Part shown: piece after piece, positions 43,642-51,801 of the stretch
Layout of the letters: every line of letters begins with the position of its first letter
How positions within the stretch are numbered: position 1 is the stretch's first letter
Assembly (NCBI RefSeq): GCF_000218235.1
Contig: NZ_GL945017.1
Coordinates: forward strand, 1,303,598 to 1,367,597
DNA: 64,000 nucleotides
Source: Hallella multisaccharivorax DSM 17128
Lineage (GTDB): Bacteria; Bacteroidota; Bacteroidia; Bacteroidales; Bacteroidaceae
Direction: 5' to 3'
Position numbers and translations under genes: made by a program
Notes under the pieces: generated by a model
Seen by the model: only the letters and a program-made list of their open reading frames with translations
Told to the model about the DNA's origin: nothing
Databases searched by the model: none

Positions 43642-45096
43642 TTAATTGTTGTCTGATAGTCGCCCCCGCTTACCAAACGGATGATGGACCGCATAATTAT
43701 AAAACTCTCTCACGGGCATGCCGTTTGGGAATACATCTGATAGTTCCCGCTGAATGCCTATGGGATTGCGCTCTGTAGCCTTCTTGAGATCAGCAAGGAA
43801 CTCTTCCTGCAAGCCGAGTTCATAGTCGGTGCGGACAAGATATGCCCAGAAGTCTGTAAAATCCCTGCTTTTGGATGAGGCGGCGAGCTTTCGCAGAATG
43901 TCGTGTGCTGTTTGCATGTCATTGCAATCGAAGAAGCAATATGCGATGTAATAGAGCGTATTGTCCTTTTCGCTGTTGCTGGTCATCTCAAGAGCTTTCT
44001 CAAAACAAGAACTTGCTGTTTGCGTATCTTGGGTAAGAAGGTATATATATCCTTTGAGGATGAGTGAGTCTACTGTTGCCCCGCCGGTGATTTTCTCCAG
44101 TTCATCGACTATCTGAAACGATTTTTTATACTGTGAGAGTGATGCGAATACGAGGCACATGTTTCTGTATATTTCCAGTTTGTTGGCCGATTGGGTCGAG
44201 CACAGGCGAGCAGCCCTCTTCCAATGTGAGAGTGCTACTTCCAGCTGATTTTCGTTCATATTGACGGCAGCAATGCCCATGTCAGCTATCTCACTTTGCG
44301 GTTGCAGGCGTTGATAGTGCTCATAACATTTCTCAGCGTCTTTGCTGTTGCCTAACATCATCAGGCAGTTGGCTTTGTTGAGGATAGCATCAGCGTCGTC
44401 AGGATCGATGGCAAGGGCATAGTCGCTGCTCTCGAGGCTGCCACTAAGGTCATTGGAGAGATATTGGGCTGAGGCAAGAAGGTTCCAATAGCCATTGTTG
44501 AAAGGCACTCTGTCGATGAGCTCATTGAAGATCCGCAGGCTTTCCTGCAGCTTGCCATTGTTCATAGAGATTCTGCCTTTGAGCTCAATGTAGTCGTTGC
44601 AATCGGTATCCTCGCATTTCCTAAGCCACTCTGCGGCGAGGTCATATGCCTCGTAATCGGCAAAGAGCGTAGCAACATCAAGACAGTAGTCCTCGGTGTC
44701 ATCCTCATCAAGGATCTTTTCTCTTGCCGTGAGATAAGCCTCCGCATCGTCTAAACGATTGTCAGCGATCATTATCTCGGCAATGATGTAGAAGTATTCG
44801 AGGTCATTTTTATCGTCAATCATCTCGGCATAGCGCATCGCCTCGTTGACATCGTGATAGATGAGTATCGATACTCTGGCTTTAAAGGCAAGCGGCTCCG
44901 TGGCCCCCGGAAAGATGCAGAGGGCTGCTTTAATGGCTTCCAAAGCCCCGGGGAGGTCGCCGTGCAGATGGTAATACTCTGCTATGTCGGTGAAATCCTC
45001 TGGCTCAAGATACACGGAAGTGTGTGCTTCACGTGCCTCCTCGTATTTGCGGAGATTGTCTTTAAACTCTTTTGTGAAAAAGATGTTGTCGCTCAA
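43642..45096 (-). CDS. Tetratricopeptide-repeat protein
   Basis: 484 residues without signal peptide, built of helical repeats (for example ALAIDPDDADAILNKANCLM and LEVALSHWKRAARLC). The start is TTG 45096, as no ATG lies near and the glnS stop is 6 bp upstream. Likely cytoplasmic scaffold; translationally coupled to glnS. No specific function can be assigned. Confidence 0.85.
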   Translation of the reverse strand: MSDNIFFTKEFKDNLRKYEEAREAHTSVYLEPEDFTDIAEYYHLHGDLPGALEAIKAALCIFPGATEPLAFKARVSILIYHDVNEAMRYAEMIDDKNDLEYFYIIAEIMIADNRLDDAEAYLTAREKILDEDDTEDYCLDVATLFADYEAYDLAAEWLRKCEDTDCNDYIELKGRISMNNGKLQESLRIFNELIDRVPFNNGYWNLLASAQYLSNDLSGSLESSDYALAIDPDDADAILNKANCLMMLGNSKDAEKCYEHYQRLQPQSEIADMGIAAVNMNENQLEVALSHWKRAARLCSTQSANKLEIYRNMCLVFASLSQYKKSFQIVDELEKITGGATVDSLILKGYIYLLTQDTQTASSCFEKALEMTSNSEKDNTLYYIAYCFFDCNDMQTAHDILRKLAASSKSRDFTDFWAYLVRTDYELGLQEEFLADLKKATERNPIGIQRELSDVFPNGMPVREFYNYAVHHPFGKRGRLSDNN

Positions 45097-45102
45097 ACTA
45101 TA

Positions 45103-46827
45103 TTATTTTTTGATTTGTTTTGCCCAGATGTCTTTTAAGCCCACGGTCTTGTTGAACACCGGTGCGTCATCTGTGGTGTCTGGGTCTGCCATGAAATAAC
45201 CAGTCCGTTGGAACTGAAGATACTGTCCTGGTTTCATGGTAGCTGCAAAGCGCTCCACATAGCAGTCTTTATATACATGCAGCGAGTTGGGATTGAGCAA
45301 TTCGCGGAAGTCACGGTCGTCGGCTGACGGGTTTTCCACGTTGAAGAGCCTGTCGTATTCTCTCACCTCTGCCTTGACGCAGTCATCGGCATTCACCCAG
45401 TGCAGCGTGCCTTTGACCTTCCGGTTGGCTCCCGGCATGCCACTCTTGCTGTCAGGATCATACTCGGCCTGGATCTCAATGATGTTGCCATCAGCAGCTT
45501 TCGTACAGCCTGCACATCTCACGATATAGGCATTTTTCAGGCGTACTTCCTTTCCGGGTGTCATGCGGAAGAACTTCTTCGGTGCATCTTCCATGAAGTC
45601 AGCTCGCTCAATCCATAGGTTGCGTGAGAAAGAAATGGTATGGCTTCCCGCAGTCTCATCTTCGGGGTTATTGATGGCCACCATCTCTTCGGTCCGCCCT
45701 TCGGGATAGTTGGTCAAAATGAGTTTGATGGGATCGATGACAGCTGAGACACGCGTAGCTCTCTTATTGAGATCCTCACGCACGGCGGCCTCTAAGAGAG
45801 CCATATCGTTGAGTGCGTCAAACTTGGTATAGCCAATGGACTGGATGAAGGCCTTGATGGATTCTGGCGAATAGCCCCGGCGGCGCATACCGCAAAGGGT
45901 AGGCATGCGGGGATCGTCCCAGCCGTTGACAAGATGCTCGTCGACAAGCGTGTGCAGCTTTCGTTTCGACATTACCGTGTAGGTAAGGTTAAGACGATTG
46001 AACTCGATCTGTCTTGGACGGTTGTCGTCAAGAGCCTCTGCGGCCGTGCCGTCATACTCTTTCAGGTAGTCAATGAACTTATTGTAAAGCGGGCGGTGCG
46101 GCACAAATTCCAGCGTGCAGATGGAGTGGGTCACGCCTTCGAAGTAGTCGCTCTGTCCGTGCGCAAAGTCATACATGGGGTAGCAGTGCCACTGGGTTCC
46201 TGTGCGGTGATGAGGTGTCTGGATAATGCGGTAGATCACGGGGTCGCGGAGGTGCATGTTGGGATTGGCCATGTCGAGCTTAGCGCGGAGCACCATGGAG
46301 CCTTCCACGGCTTTGGCAGTGTTCATGTGATTGAAAAGCCGGAGGCTTTCCTCTACGGGACGGTCCCTGTAAGGACTGGGTGTGCCGGGAGTGGTGGGTG
46401 TGCCCTTCTGCGCGGCAATCTGTTCTGAGGTCTGCTCGTCAACGTAGGCATGGCCTTGCTGGATCATCCAAATGGCAAAGTCCCAAAGTTTCTGGAAATA
46501 GTCGGAAGCATAATAGATGTGTCCCCACTTGAATCCTAACCACTGTATGTCGTTGAGGATGTTTTCAACATATTCGGTATTCTCCTTGGAAGGATTGGTA
46601 TCGTCAAATCGCAAGTTGCATACTCCGCCGAACTCCTCTGCAGCCCCAAAGTCCATACAGATGGCCTTGGCGTGACCGATATGAAGATAACCGTTGGGCT
46701 CGGGTGGGAAACGTGTCTGTATGTGTCCGTGGTTCTTGCCTTCCTGAAGATCTTTGTTGATAAGCTCTTCAACGAAACTCATGCTGCGCTTCTCTTCTTT
46801 CTCGTTCTCTTCTTTTATTATCACCAT
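45103..46827 (-). CDS. glnS: Glutaminyl-tRNA synthetase
   Basis: 574 residues. Class I synthetase: FPPEPNGYLHIGHAKAICMDFG (HIGH) near 41-61 and VMSKRKL (KMSKS equivalent) near 290. An anticodon-binding beta-barrel domain follows. ATG 46827 sits 26 bp after a TAACTTTG promoter. Operon glnS - TPR gene. Confidence 0.97.
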   Translation of the reverse strand: MVIIKEENEKEEKRSMSFVEELINKDLQEGKNHGHIQTRFPPEPNGYLHIGHAKAICMDFGAAEEFGGVCNLRFDDTNPSKENTEYVENILNDIQWLGFKWGHIYYASDYFQKLWDFAIWMIQQGHAYVDEQTSEQIAAQKGTPTTPGTPSPYRDRPVEESLRLFNHMNTAKAVEGSMVLRAKLDMANPNMHLRDPVIYRIIQTPHHRTGTQWHCYPMYDFAHGQSDYFEGVTHSICTLEFVPHRPLYNKFIDYLKEYDGTAAEALDDNRPRQIEFNRLNLTYTVMSKRKLHTLVDEHLVNGWDDPRMPTLCGMRRRGYSPESIKAFIQSIGYTKFDALNDMALLEAAVREDLNKRATRVSAVIDPIKLILTNYPEGRTEEMVAINNPEDETAGSHTISFSRNLWIERADFMEDAPKKFFRMTPGKEVRLKNAYIVRCAGCTKAADGNIIEIQAEYDPDSKSGMPGANRKVKGTLHWVNADDCVKAEVREYDRLFNVENPSADDRDFRELLNPNSLHVYKDCYVERFAATMKPGQYLQFQRTGYFMADPDTTDDAPVFNKTVGLKDIWAKQIKK

Positions 46828-46852
46828 TGTCTTGTTTACTTTATCTATGCTG

Positions 46853-46860
46853 CAAAGTTA
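46853..46860 (-). promoter_or_regulatory. glnS promoter -7 box (TAACTTTG)
   Basis: Minus strand TAACTTTG, 25 bp upstream of the glnS ATG. Confidence 0.7.
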
Positions 46861-46946
46861 GTCATTTTCCCCTACATTATTAATCGATGTAGAAGAAATC
46901 TTAAAAAATATTGGCTTAAACTATTGCACATTTCGGAAGAATATGT

Positions 46947-46954
46947 TAACTTTG
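46947..46954 (+). promoter_or_regulatory. Promoter -7 box of the candidate small RNA (TAACTTTG)
   Basis: TAACTTTG with TTG 20 bp upstream (near 46924), the spacing expected of Bacteroidota promoters. No protein gene follows on this strand. Confidence 0.65.
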
Positions 46955-46960
46955 CCAATG

Positions 46961-47050
46961 TTATCCTGAATACAATCTTTTTACCTTAAGAAGACTAATA
47001 CCTATTGAAGGAAATGGCGCCTGCTGTGAAGCAGCCGCCATTTCATTTTT
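46961..47050 (+). ncRNA. Candidate small RNA, about 90 nt
   Basis: A strong promoter box (46947-46954) is followed 57 bp later by a terminator-type hairpin: GAAATGGCG (from 47011) pairs with CGCCATTTC (to 47044), with inner GCTG/CAGC pairing, then ATTTTT. No credible ORF lies in between. It is divergent from glnS. Sequence homology to known RNAs was not recognised. Confidence 0.5.
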
Positions 47051-47156
47051 CTGGCATCTTGAAGTCTCCTCCGATGCCTGATGAATTTTCCCTCAAAATG
47101 AATTTTCTGATTTCCTGTATCACATTGCCATTCCCCCACGATGGAATGGTACTGCG

Positions 47157-47266
47157 TCTACGGCGTATACGCATTGCCTTTACGGTGTAATCGCATTGCC
47201 TTTACAGTGTAATCGCGTTGCCTTTACAGTGTAATCGCGTTGCCTTTACGGTGTAGACGCAAGACA
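47157..47266 (+). repeat. 22-bp tandem array B, five units
   Basis: Units at 47157, 47179, 47201, 47223 and 47245, consensus TTTACGGTGTAATCGCRTTG + CC. The first and last diverge, as in arrays A and C. It lies between the candidate small RNA and the mltG terminator. Confidence 0.95.
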
Positions 47267-47278
47267 GCACTAATAAGA

Positions 47279-47309
47279 AATGCCGCGGACATTGGTTGAC
47301 CGCGGCATT
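47279..47309 (-). terminator. mltG terminator hairpin
   Basis: AATGCCGCGG (47279-47288) pairs with CCGCGGCATT (47300-47309), perfect 10 bp, 11-nt loop, 20 bp after the mltG stop. TCTTATTAG follows on the minus strand. Confidence 0.75.
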
Positions 47310-47329
47310 GATCGTGTTTTTCTCGTATT

Positions 47330-48376
47330 TTATTTTATGCCTCTTTGATTAAGGGCTACTGCATACCTTTTCGCGTTTGCCATGTGCTCTTCATAGGTTA
47401 CTGCAAAATCGTGGGTGCCACTAAAGTCTGGCTTTGCGCACATATAAAGATAATGATGGTGTACCATGTTGAGGACGGCATCTATTCCCGCGATTGATGC
47501 CACTCGGATAGGCCCTGGAGGCAGGCCCGGATTGGTGTAAGTGTTGTAGGGACTCTTGATGAAAAGCATATTCTGATAGATGCGCTTTAAGGCAAAATCT
47601 TTCAGTGCGAATTTGATGGTTGGGTCTGCTTGCAGGGGCATGCCTTGTGGATATTTCTTATCACGCAACATGAGGCGGTTATAGTACATGCCGGCAATCA
47701 TGGGCTTCTCCGCGTCATTGGCGGTCTCTTCGTCGACGATACTTGCCAGCGTGCAGACCTGCAAGGGATTGAGATTCAGGCTCTTTGCTTTCTTCAGCCT
47801 TTCCTCATCCCAGAATTTGTCGCATTCTTTTTTGATGCGTTGAAGCAGCCCGTCGGTGGTAGTATCCCAATAGATGTCATAGGTATTGGGTACGAACATT
47901 GCCGCGATGGTCGCTGTGTCGTAGCCGTATTTCTGGCATTCAGCCTCATCGGTCAGCGCCTTTTCGATCTGGATGCTGTCGATCATGAGCTTTTTGCCCA
48001 GTGCCCCTGCCATATCCTGCATAGTGCGCACGCTTGGTACAACGAGGTTGAGAGGGTCCTGCATACCATTTTTAAGGTGGCGGAAAACCACGAAGGCACC
48101 CATTGACGGTTTCAGCGCATAGCGGCCGGTTCGCACATGGTGAATGAGGTTGCTATGGCGTGCGAGAATGTTGAATGCCTGAAAGCAATGCGTTTCAGAA
48201 ATGGGCTTGAGCTTTGCGGACAGTGAATCAAAGTTGTCGTCTTTGTCCACATAGACATATTCTGTAGCGCTCTTGCCGGTAAATGAAGTGAAAAAATAAA
48301 AGTATGTCAGGCCGATCAGGGCCAGTACACACACTGTTGCAAGGATAAGATGCCTCTTGCCTAACTGATGTGTCAT
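47330..48376 (-). CDS. mltG: Endolytic murein transglycosylase MltG (YceG-like)
   Basis: 348 residues. One N-terminal membrane helix (about 10-30), a LysM-like region, then the YceG domain: FVPNTYDIYWDTT and ASIVDEETANDAEKPMIAG with catalytic glutamate near 216; YNTYTNPGLPPGPI is the family signature. It cuts nascent peptidoglycan strands at the inner membrane. TAACTTTG promoter at 48408-48415. Confidence 0.95.
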   Translation of the reverse strand: MTHQLGKRHLILATVCVLALIGLTYFYFFTSFTGKSATEYVYVDKDDNFDSLSAKLKPISETHCFQAFNILARHSNLIHHVRTGRYALKPSMGAFVVFRHLKNGMQDPLNLVVPSVRTMQDMAGALGKKLMIDSIQIEKALTDEAECQKYGYDTATIAAMFVPNTYDIYWDTTTDGLLQRIKKECDKFWDEERLKKAKSLNLNPLQVCTLASIVDEETANDAEKPMIAGMYYNRLMLRDKKYPQGMPLQADPTIKFALKDFALKRIYQNMLFIKSPYNTYTNPGLPPGPIRVASIAGIDAVLNMVHHHYLYMCAKPDFSGTHDFAVTYEEHMANAKRYAVALNQRGIK

Positions 48377-48407
48377 TGTCTTTTGCTTGTTGAATCTTTT
48401 TCATGTG

Positions 48408-48415
48408 CAAAGTTA
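48408..48415 (-). promoter_or_regulatory. mltG promoter -7 box (TAACTTTG)
   Basis: Minus strand TAACTTTG, 31 bp upstream of mltG; divergent from the HAD phosphatase promoter. Confidence 0.7.
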
Positions 48416-48486
48416 CTTCAAATCAAGGATATGGCAAAATAATTGTGTTTTTTCTTTTCTTGCATGAGGAACTATAATATAATGTG

Positions 48487-48494
48487 TAACTTTG
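48487..48494 (+). promoter_or_regulatory. HAD phosphatase promoter -7 box (TAACTTTG)
   Basis: TAACTTTG, 21 bp upstream of ATG 48516; an in-frame TTG at 48492 falls inside the box and so is not the start. Confidence 0.7.
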
Positions 48495-48515
48495 CAGTGC
48501 AAAATCTTAGTAGAA

Positions 48516-49157
48516 ATGAGATACGACAGTTATATTTTCGATTTGGATGGCACCCTTCTCAATACGCTTGATGACCTTGCTGGAAGCTGCAACTATGCCT
48601 TACGCACTTTCGGGTTGCCTGAGCACAGCATTGATGATGTGCGGCGCTTCGTGGGCAATGGTGTGCGCCTTCTGATGACGCGCGCTATCCCCGGCGGTGA
48701 AAGCTATTCCAGGTTTGAGGAATGCTATGCGTGTTTCCGGCAGCATTATCTTCATCACAATCTCGATACTACCGCACCTTATCCGGGTATCATGGAGATG
48801 ATAGCAGCACTTAACGCCCAAGGCAAGCGGATTGCGGTTGTAAGTAATAAGTTTTATGAGGCCACGCAGGTCCTGGTGCGTCATTTCTTTGGGGAGGAAA
48901 TAAAGGTGGCCATAGGGGAACGCCCTGATATTCACAAGAAACCGGCTCCAGATACAGTGAACGAGGCCCTGCGCCAAATGGACATGCCCCGCTCTTCTGC
49001 TGTCTATATTGGCGATAGCGATGTAGATGTAGAAACGGCACGCAACAGTGGCATGCCGTGTATCAGTGTGCTCTGGGGCTTCCGCGACCGTGACTTTCTG
49101 TTGGCCCATGGAGCTACGACCCTTGTAGAGACCCCAGCCCAAATATTGGATATTTAG
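48516..49157 (+). CDS. gph: HAD-family phosphatase, phosphoglycolate phosphatase-like
   Basis: 213 residues. HAD motif I FDLDGTLLNT with nucleophile D9 and acid D11; motif II VVSNK; motif III KPAPD; motif IV YIGDSDVDVETA. A helical cap lies between. Best match is Gph (2-phosphoglycolate); other sugar phosphates are possible. Convergent with rpiB, 3 bp between stops. Confidence 0.85.
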   Translation: MRYDSYIFDLDGTLLNTLDDLAGSCNYALRTFGLPEHSIDDVRRFVGNGVRLLMTRAIPGGESYSRFEECYACFRQHYLHHNLDTTAPYPGIMEMIAALNAQGKRIAVVSNKFYEATQVLVRHFFGEEIKVAIGERPDIHKKPAPDTVNEALRQMDMPRSSAVYIGDSDVDVETARNSGMPCISVLWGFRDRDFLLAHGATTLVETPAQILDI

Positions 49158-49160
49158 TTT

Positions 49161-49610
49161 TTACTCCTTTTCTGCAAGGGGCATCTTCCGTATACGGTCG
49201 AGATGGCGGCCGCCTTCAAAGTCGGTGGAGAGAAATTCGTCCAGGATCTTCGTTGCCATACCGTTATCAATAAATCTTCCAGGCATGACAAGAACATTGG
49301 CATCGTTATGTTGCCGGATAAGATGCGCGATCTCTGGAATCCAGGCAAGTCCGGCGCGGATAGTCTGGTGCTTGTTGAGGGTCATGGCCATGCCTTCTCC
49401 TGAGCCGCAGATGCCAATGCCAGGGTAGACCTCGCCCTGCTCAATGCCTCGAGCCAAGGCGTGGCCATAGTCAGCGTAGTTGCAGCTCTGCTCGCTATAG
49501 GTACCATAGTCTTTGTAAGCGATGTGTCTCGCGTCAAGATATTGCTTGACAAATTGCTTGAGCTTGAAACCGGCGTGGTCGGAAGCGAGCCCAATGGTCT
49601 TTATTTCCAT
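49161..49610 (-). CDS. rpiB: Ribose-5-phosphate isomerase B
   Basis: 149 residues. LacA/RpiB family: LASDHAGFKLK with D11-H12, catalytic C68 in GICGSGEGMAMTLNK, R85, and RQHNDANVLVMPGRF (H101-N102). It interconverts ribose 5-phosphate and ribulose 5-phosphate in the pentose phosphate pathway. Confidence 0.95.
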   Translation of the reverse strand: MEIKTIGLASDHAGFKLKQFVKQYLDARHIAYKDYGTYSEQSCNYADYGHALARGIEQGEVYPGIGICGSGEGMAMTLNKHQTIRAGLAWIPEIAHLIRQHNDANVLVMPGRFIDNGMATKILDEFLSTDFEGGRHLDRIRKMPLAEKE

Positions 49611-49656
49611 TTCAATCAGAGGTTTAATAATAGTTATATGTATGTTTTGCCTACTA

Positions 49657-50898
49657 TCATTGTATAATTTTCGTCATAGCCAGGGATGAGATGAGGCCGT
49701 CGGGGTTGACGGTAGCCTTGATTTTGTAGGTGGCGTGTTTCTCTTTTGTGGGGTCCGTGCGCTGAATGTCCTGTGTGACTGAGATGGAAACAGTGTATTC
49801 GTATTCCTCCTGCCCAACCTCTCGCTTGTCAACTTTCATATCGTTGCCCAAGCGCCAGGTCATCCCGGTGATGTCGTCTTTGTATATTTTTTGTAGGAAG
49901 ACGGTGGCATCAGCCTTTGTGGCATCGGCTTTGCCAAGGAAGTTGGACATGACAGGGGCGACAGAGGCCTGCAGCGAGGCATCGTCGTTGGCGTTTACTG
50001 CCTGGAAGAAGTGCCTCAGTGCAGCCGTGACCATCACTTTCTCATCAGGTTGAACAGTGCTTGCCTTAAGTTTCCGGATAGCTGCATTGGCATCGTCCAC
50101 GTGTTCACCGTTGGCGTGCTCGTCAAGATAGGCTTGCAGCTCGTCAAGCGTATTGCTCTTGGAAGCGAAAGCCCAGTCGATAGAGTCAATCTTATGCTGT
50201 GCCTCAGCTTTATGCTCTGAATCAGGATGCCTGTTCAAGTAGTCAAGCAGGGCCTGCTTGGATCCGTTCACCACAGCATTGGTCCAGTCTGTATCATTCT
50301 GTTTTAAAGCCTGCAGATGTGCCTGAATGGAATCGATATGCTCCTCGGGGGCGTCCTTATAGTTGTCGAGATAGGTCTGCAAGACGAGTGGATCATCACT
50401 CTTCATGGCATATTCGTAAGCATCCTCTTCTTTCGAGGTCTTAGCATTGTTGTAAAAATAGAAGCAGACTGCGCACAGAATCACGACGAGAATGCAGGCA
50501 GCGATAAGCGCACCATGATTGTTCTTCTTCTTCGTTGGAATGGGGGGCGGCGTTTGGGAGTTGTTATGAGAACCGTTTCCAGAGGGTGGATTCTGTCTAT
50601 GAGGCGGATTCTGCCCTATTTGGGGAGAATCCGGTTGAGCCTGTTGTGCTGTTTGTTCTGAGAAGACATCTGAGGTCGGGATGGTGGAAGTACCCTGAGC
50701 TGCTAATGTGTTGTCTGTACGTTCAGAAAGCCTTGTGAGGTGATGGCAATTGGGACACATCTCTTGATCTTTAAAGTAGAATTCACCACATTGGGGACAT
50801 CTGATGATTTTTCCGGCTATTGCTACACCACAATTCGGACAAAAAGGAGCCTTGTCGCTTATCTGCCGCCCACATTCGGGGCATTTGATTATTGCCAT
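49657..50898 (-). CDS. Zinc-ribbon membrane protein
   Basis: 413 residues. Two N-terminal zinc ribbons (CPECG...CPNCG at 6-24 and CPQCG...CPNCH at 34-52), a Pro/Gln/Ser-rich linker (about 65-125), one membrane helix (about 130-148, GALIAACILVVILCAVCFYFY), helical repeats with YLDNYKDAPEEHIDSI and YLNRHPDSEHKAEA, and a C-terminal NTF2-like domain. The soluble part probably faces the periplasm. Function unknown. Confidence 0.85.
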   Translation of the reverse strand: MAIIKCPECGRQISDKAPFCPNCGVAIAGKIIRCPQCGEFYFKDQEMCPNCHHLTRLSERTDNTLAAQGTSTIPTSDVFSEQTAQQAQPDSPQIGQNPPHRQNPPSGNGSHNNSQTPPPIPTKKKNNHGALIAACILVVILCAVCFYFYNNAKTSKEEDAYEYAMKSDDPLVLQTYLDNYKDAPEEHIDSIQAHLQALKQNDTDWTNAVVNGSKQALLDYLNRHPDSEHKAEAQHKIDSIDWAFASKSNTLDELQAYLDEHANGEHVDDANAAIRKLKASTVQPDEKVMVTAALRHFFQAVNANDDASLQASVAPVMSNFLGKADATKADATVFLQKIYKDDITGMTWRLGNDMKVDKREVGQEEYEYTVSISVTQDIQRTDPTKEKHATYKIKATVNPDGLISSLAMTKIIQ

Positions 50899-50984
50899 AA
50901 CGTTATGAAATGCTTGTATGAATTTATTTATTCTTGATTTTTCTGCTGCCTGGGGTTAAGACAGTCAATGATGACAAGAAGGTC

Positions 50985-51677
50985 TCATCGGTGCCTGAAG
51001 CGAATCTCTCTTAGCTTGTGTTTTCCCATGAAACGGCTCTTGTCAACATATCCGTTGATTCCGTCGAGATGTCCTTTTCCAGTATATTGCCATAGCAGAT
51101 AGTCTTTCCCATCTGTTAATATTGGCGGTTGTGAGGAGTATTGAGCTATCATCAGTTTGTAGTCATCAAGCAAGCCTTGCAAGTTGGCATTGTAAAAATT
51201 GGTGCCTGTATAAACAAGCGGACGCTGTCGGTAAGCCTTTTCAACAAGCGTGAGAAAACGGGACAACGAATCACGAAAGGCTTCCCTTGAAAGCCCGCTG
51301 CGAGCCTCTACGTCTATCATGGGCAAAAGATCCTGGTCACCTGGCCGGCACTGTGCCATAAAGTTGCGTAACTGTTCTTCCTGTGAATTATTTGGGCGAT
51401 AGAAGTGGTAAGAGCCTACTTTCAGGCCATAGCTGTGTGCGAGATCAATATTTTGTTTGTATTTTCCGTCTATTTTCGTCCCCCCTTCTGTAGCTTTGAG
51501 ATAGACATAGGCCATCTTACTCTTGCCAATCGTTTCCCAAAACACATTGCCCTGATAATGGCTCAGGTCAATGCCGTGTATATGTCTGCAAGTGTCCTCA
51601 CACTCTACACGTGCGTCTTGTGCGAAGGTGACCGTATAGAGAGCCATGCATATAACTGTCAGAATGATGCGTTTCAT
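50985..51677 (-). CDS. GH25 lysozyme-like muramidase
   Basis: 230 residues. A signal peptide (about 1-19, LYTVTFA|Q) precedes a GH25 barrel: GIDLSHYQGNVFW, VYLKATEG, SYHFYRP and the catalytic D-x-E in LLPMIDVEA. It cuts the glycan of peptidoglycan, outside the cytoplasm. The ATG is 4 bp after a TATCTTTG box (51682-51689), so the message is nearly leaderless. Confidence 0.93.
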   Translation of the reverse strand: MKRIILTVICMALYTVTFAQDARVECEDTCRHIHGIDLSHYQGNVFWETIGKSKMAYVYLKATEGGTKIDGKYKQNIDLAHSYGLKVGSYHFYRPNNSQEEQLRNFMAQCRPGDQDLLPMIDVEARSGLSREAFRDSLSRFLTLVEKAYRQRPLVYTGTNFYNANLQGLLDDYKLMIAQYSSQPPILTDGKDYLLWQYTGKGHLDGINGYVDKSRFMGKHKLREIRFRHR

Positions 51678-51681
51678 ATTG

Positions 51682-51689
51682 CAAAGATA
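51682..51689 (-). promoter_or_regulatory. GH25 promoter -7 box (TATCTTTG)
   Basis: Minus strand TATCTTTG ending 4 bp before the GH25 ATG. Confidence 0.7.
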
Positions 51690-51776
51690 CGAAAACTATT
51701 TCGAATAGAGCGAATATCTTTCTCTGTTTTTTTGAATATAAGAGTGGAGTTCCAGCTTGTTTCTCGAATCTTTTAT

Positions 51777-51784
51777 TACCTTTG
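51777..51784 (+). promoter_or_regulatory. uvrA promoter -7 box (TACCTTTG)
   Basis: TACCTTTG, 17 bp upstream of ATG 51802; rules out the longer frame from 51757. Confidence 0.7.
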
Positions 51785-51801
51785 CATGGAAAAATAAAAG
51801 G

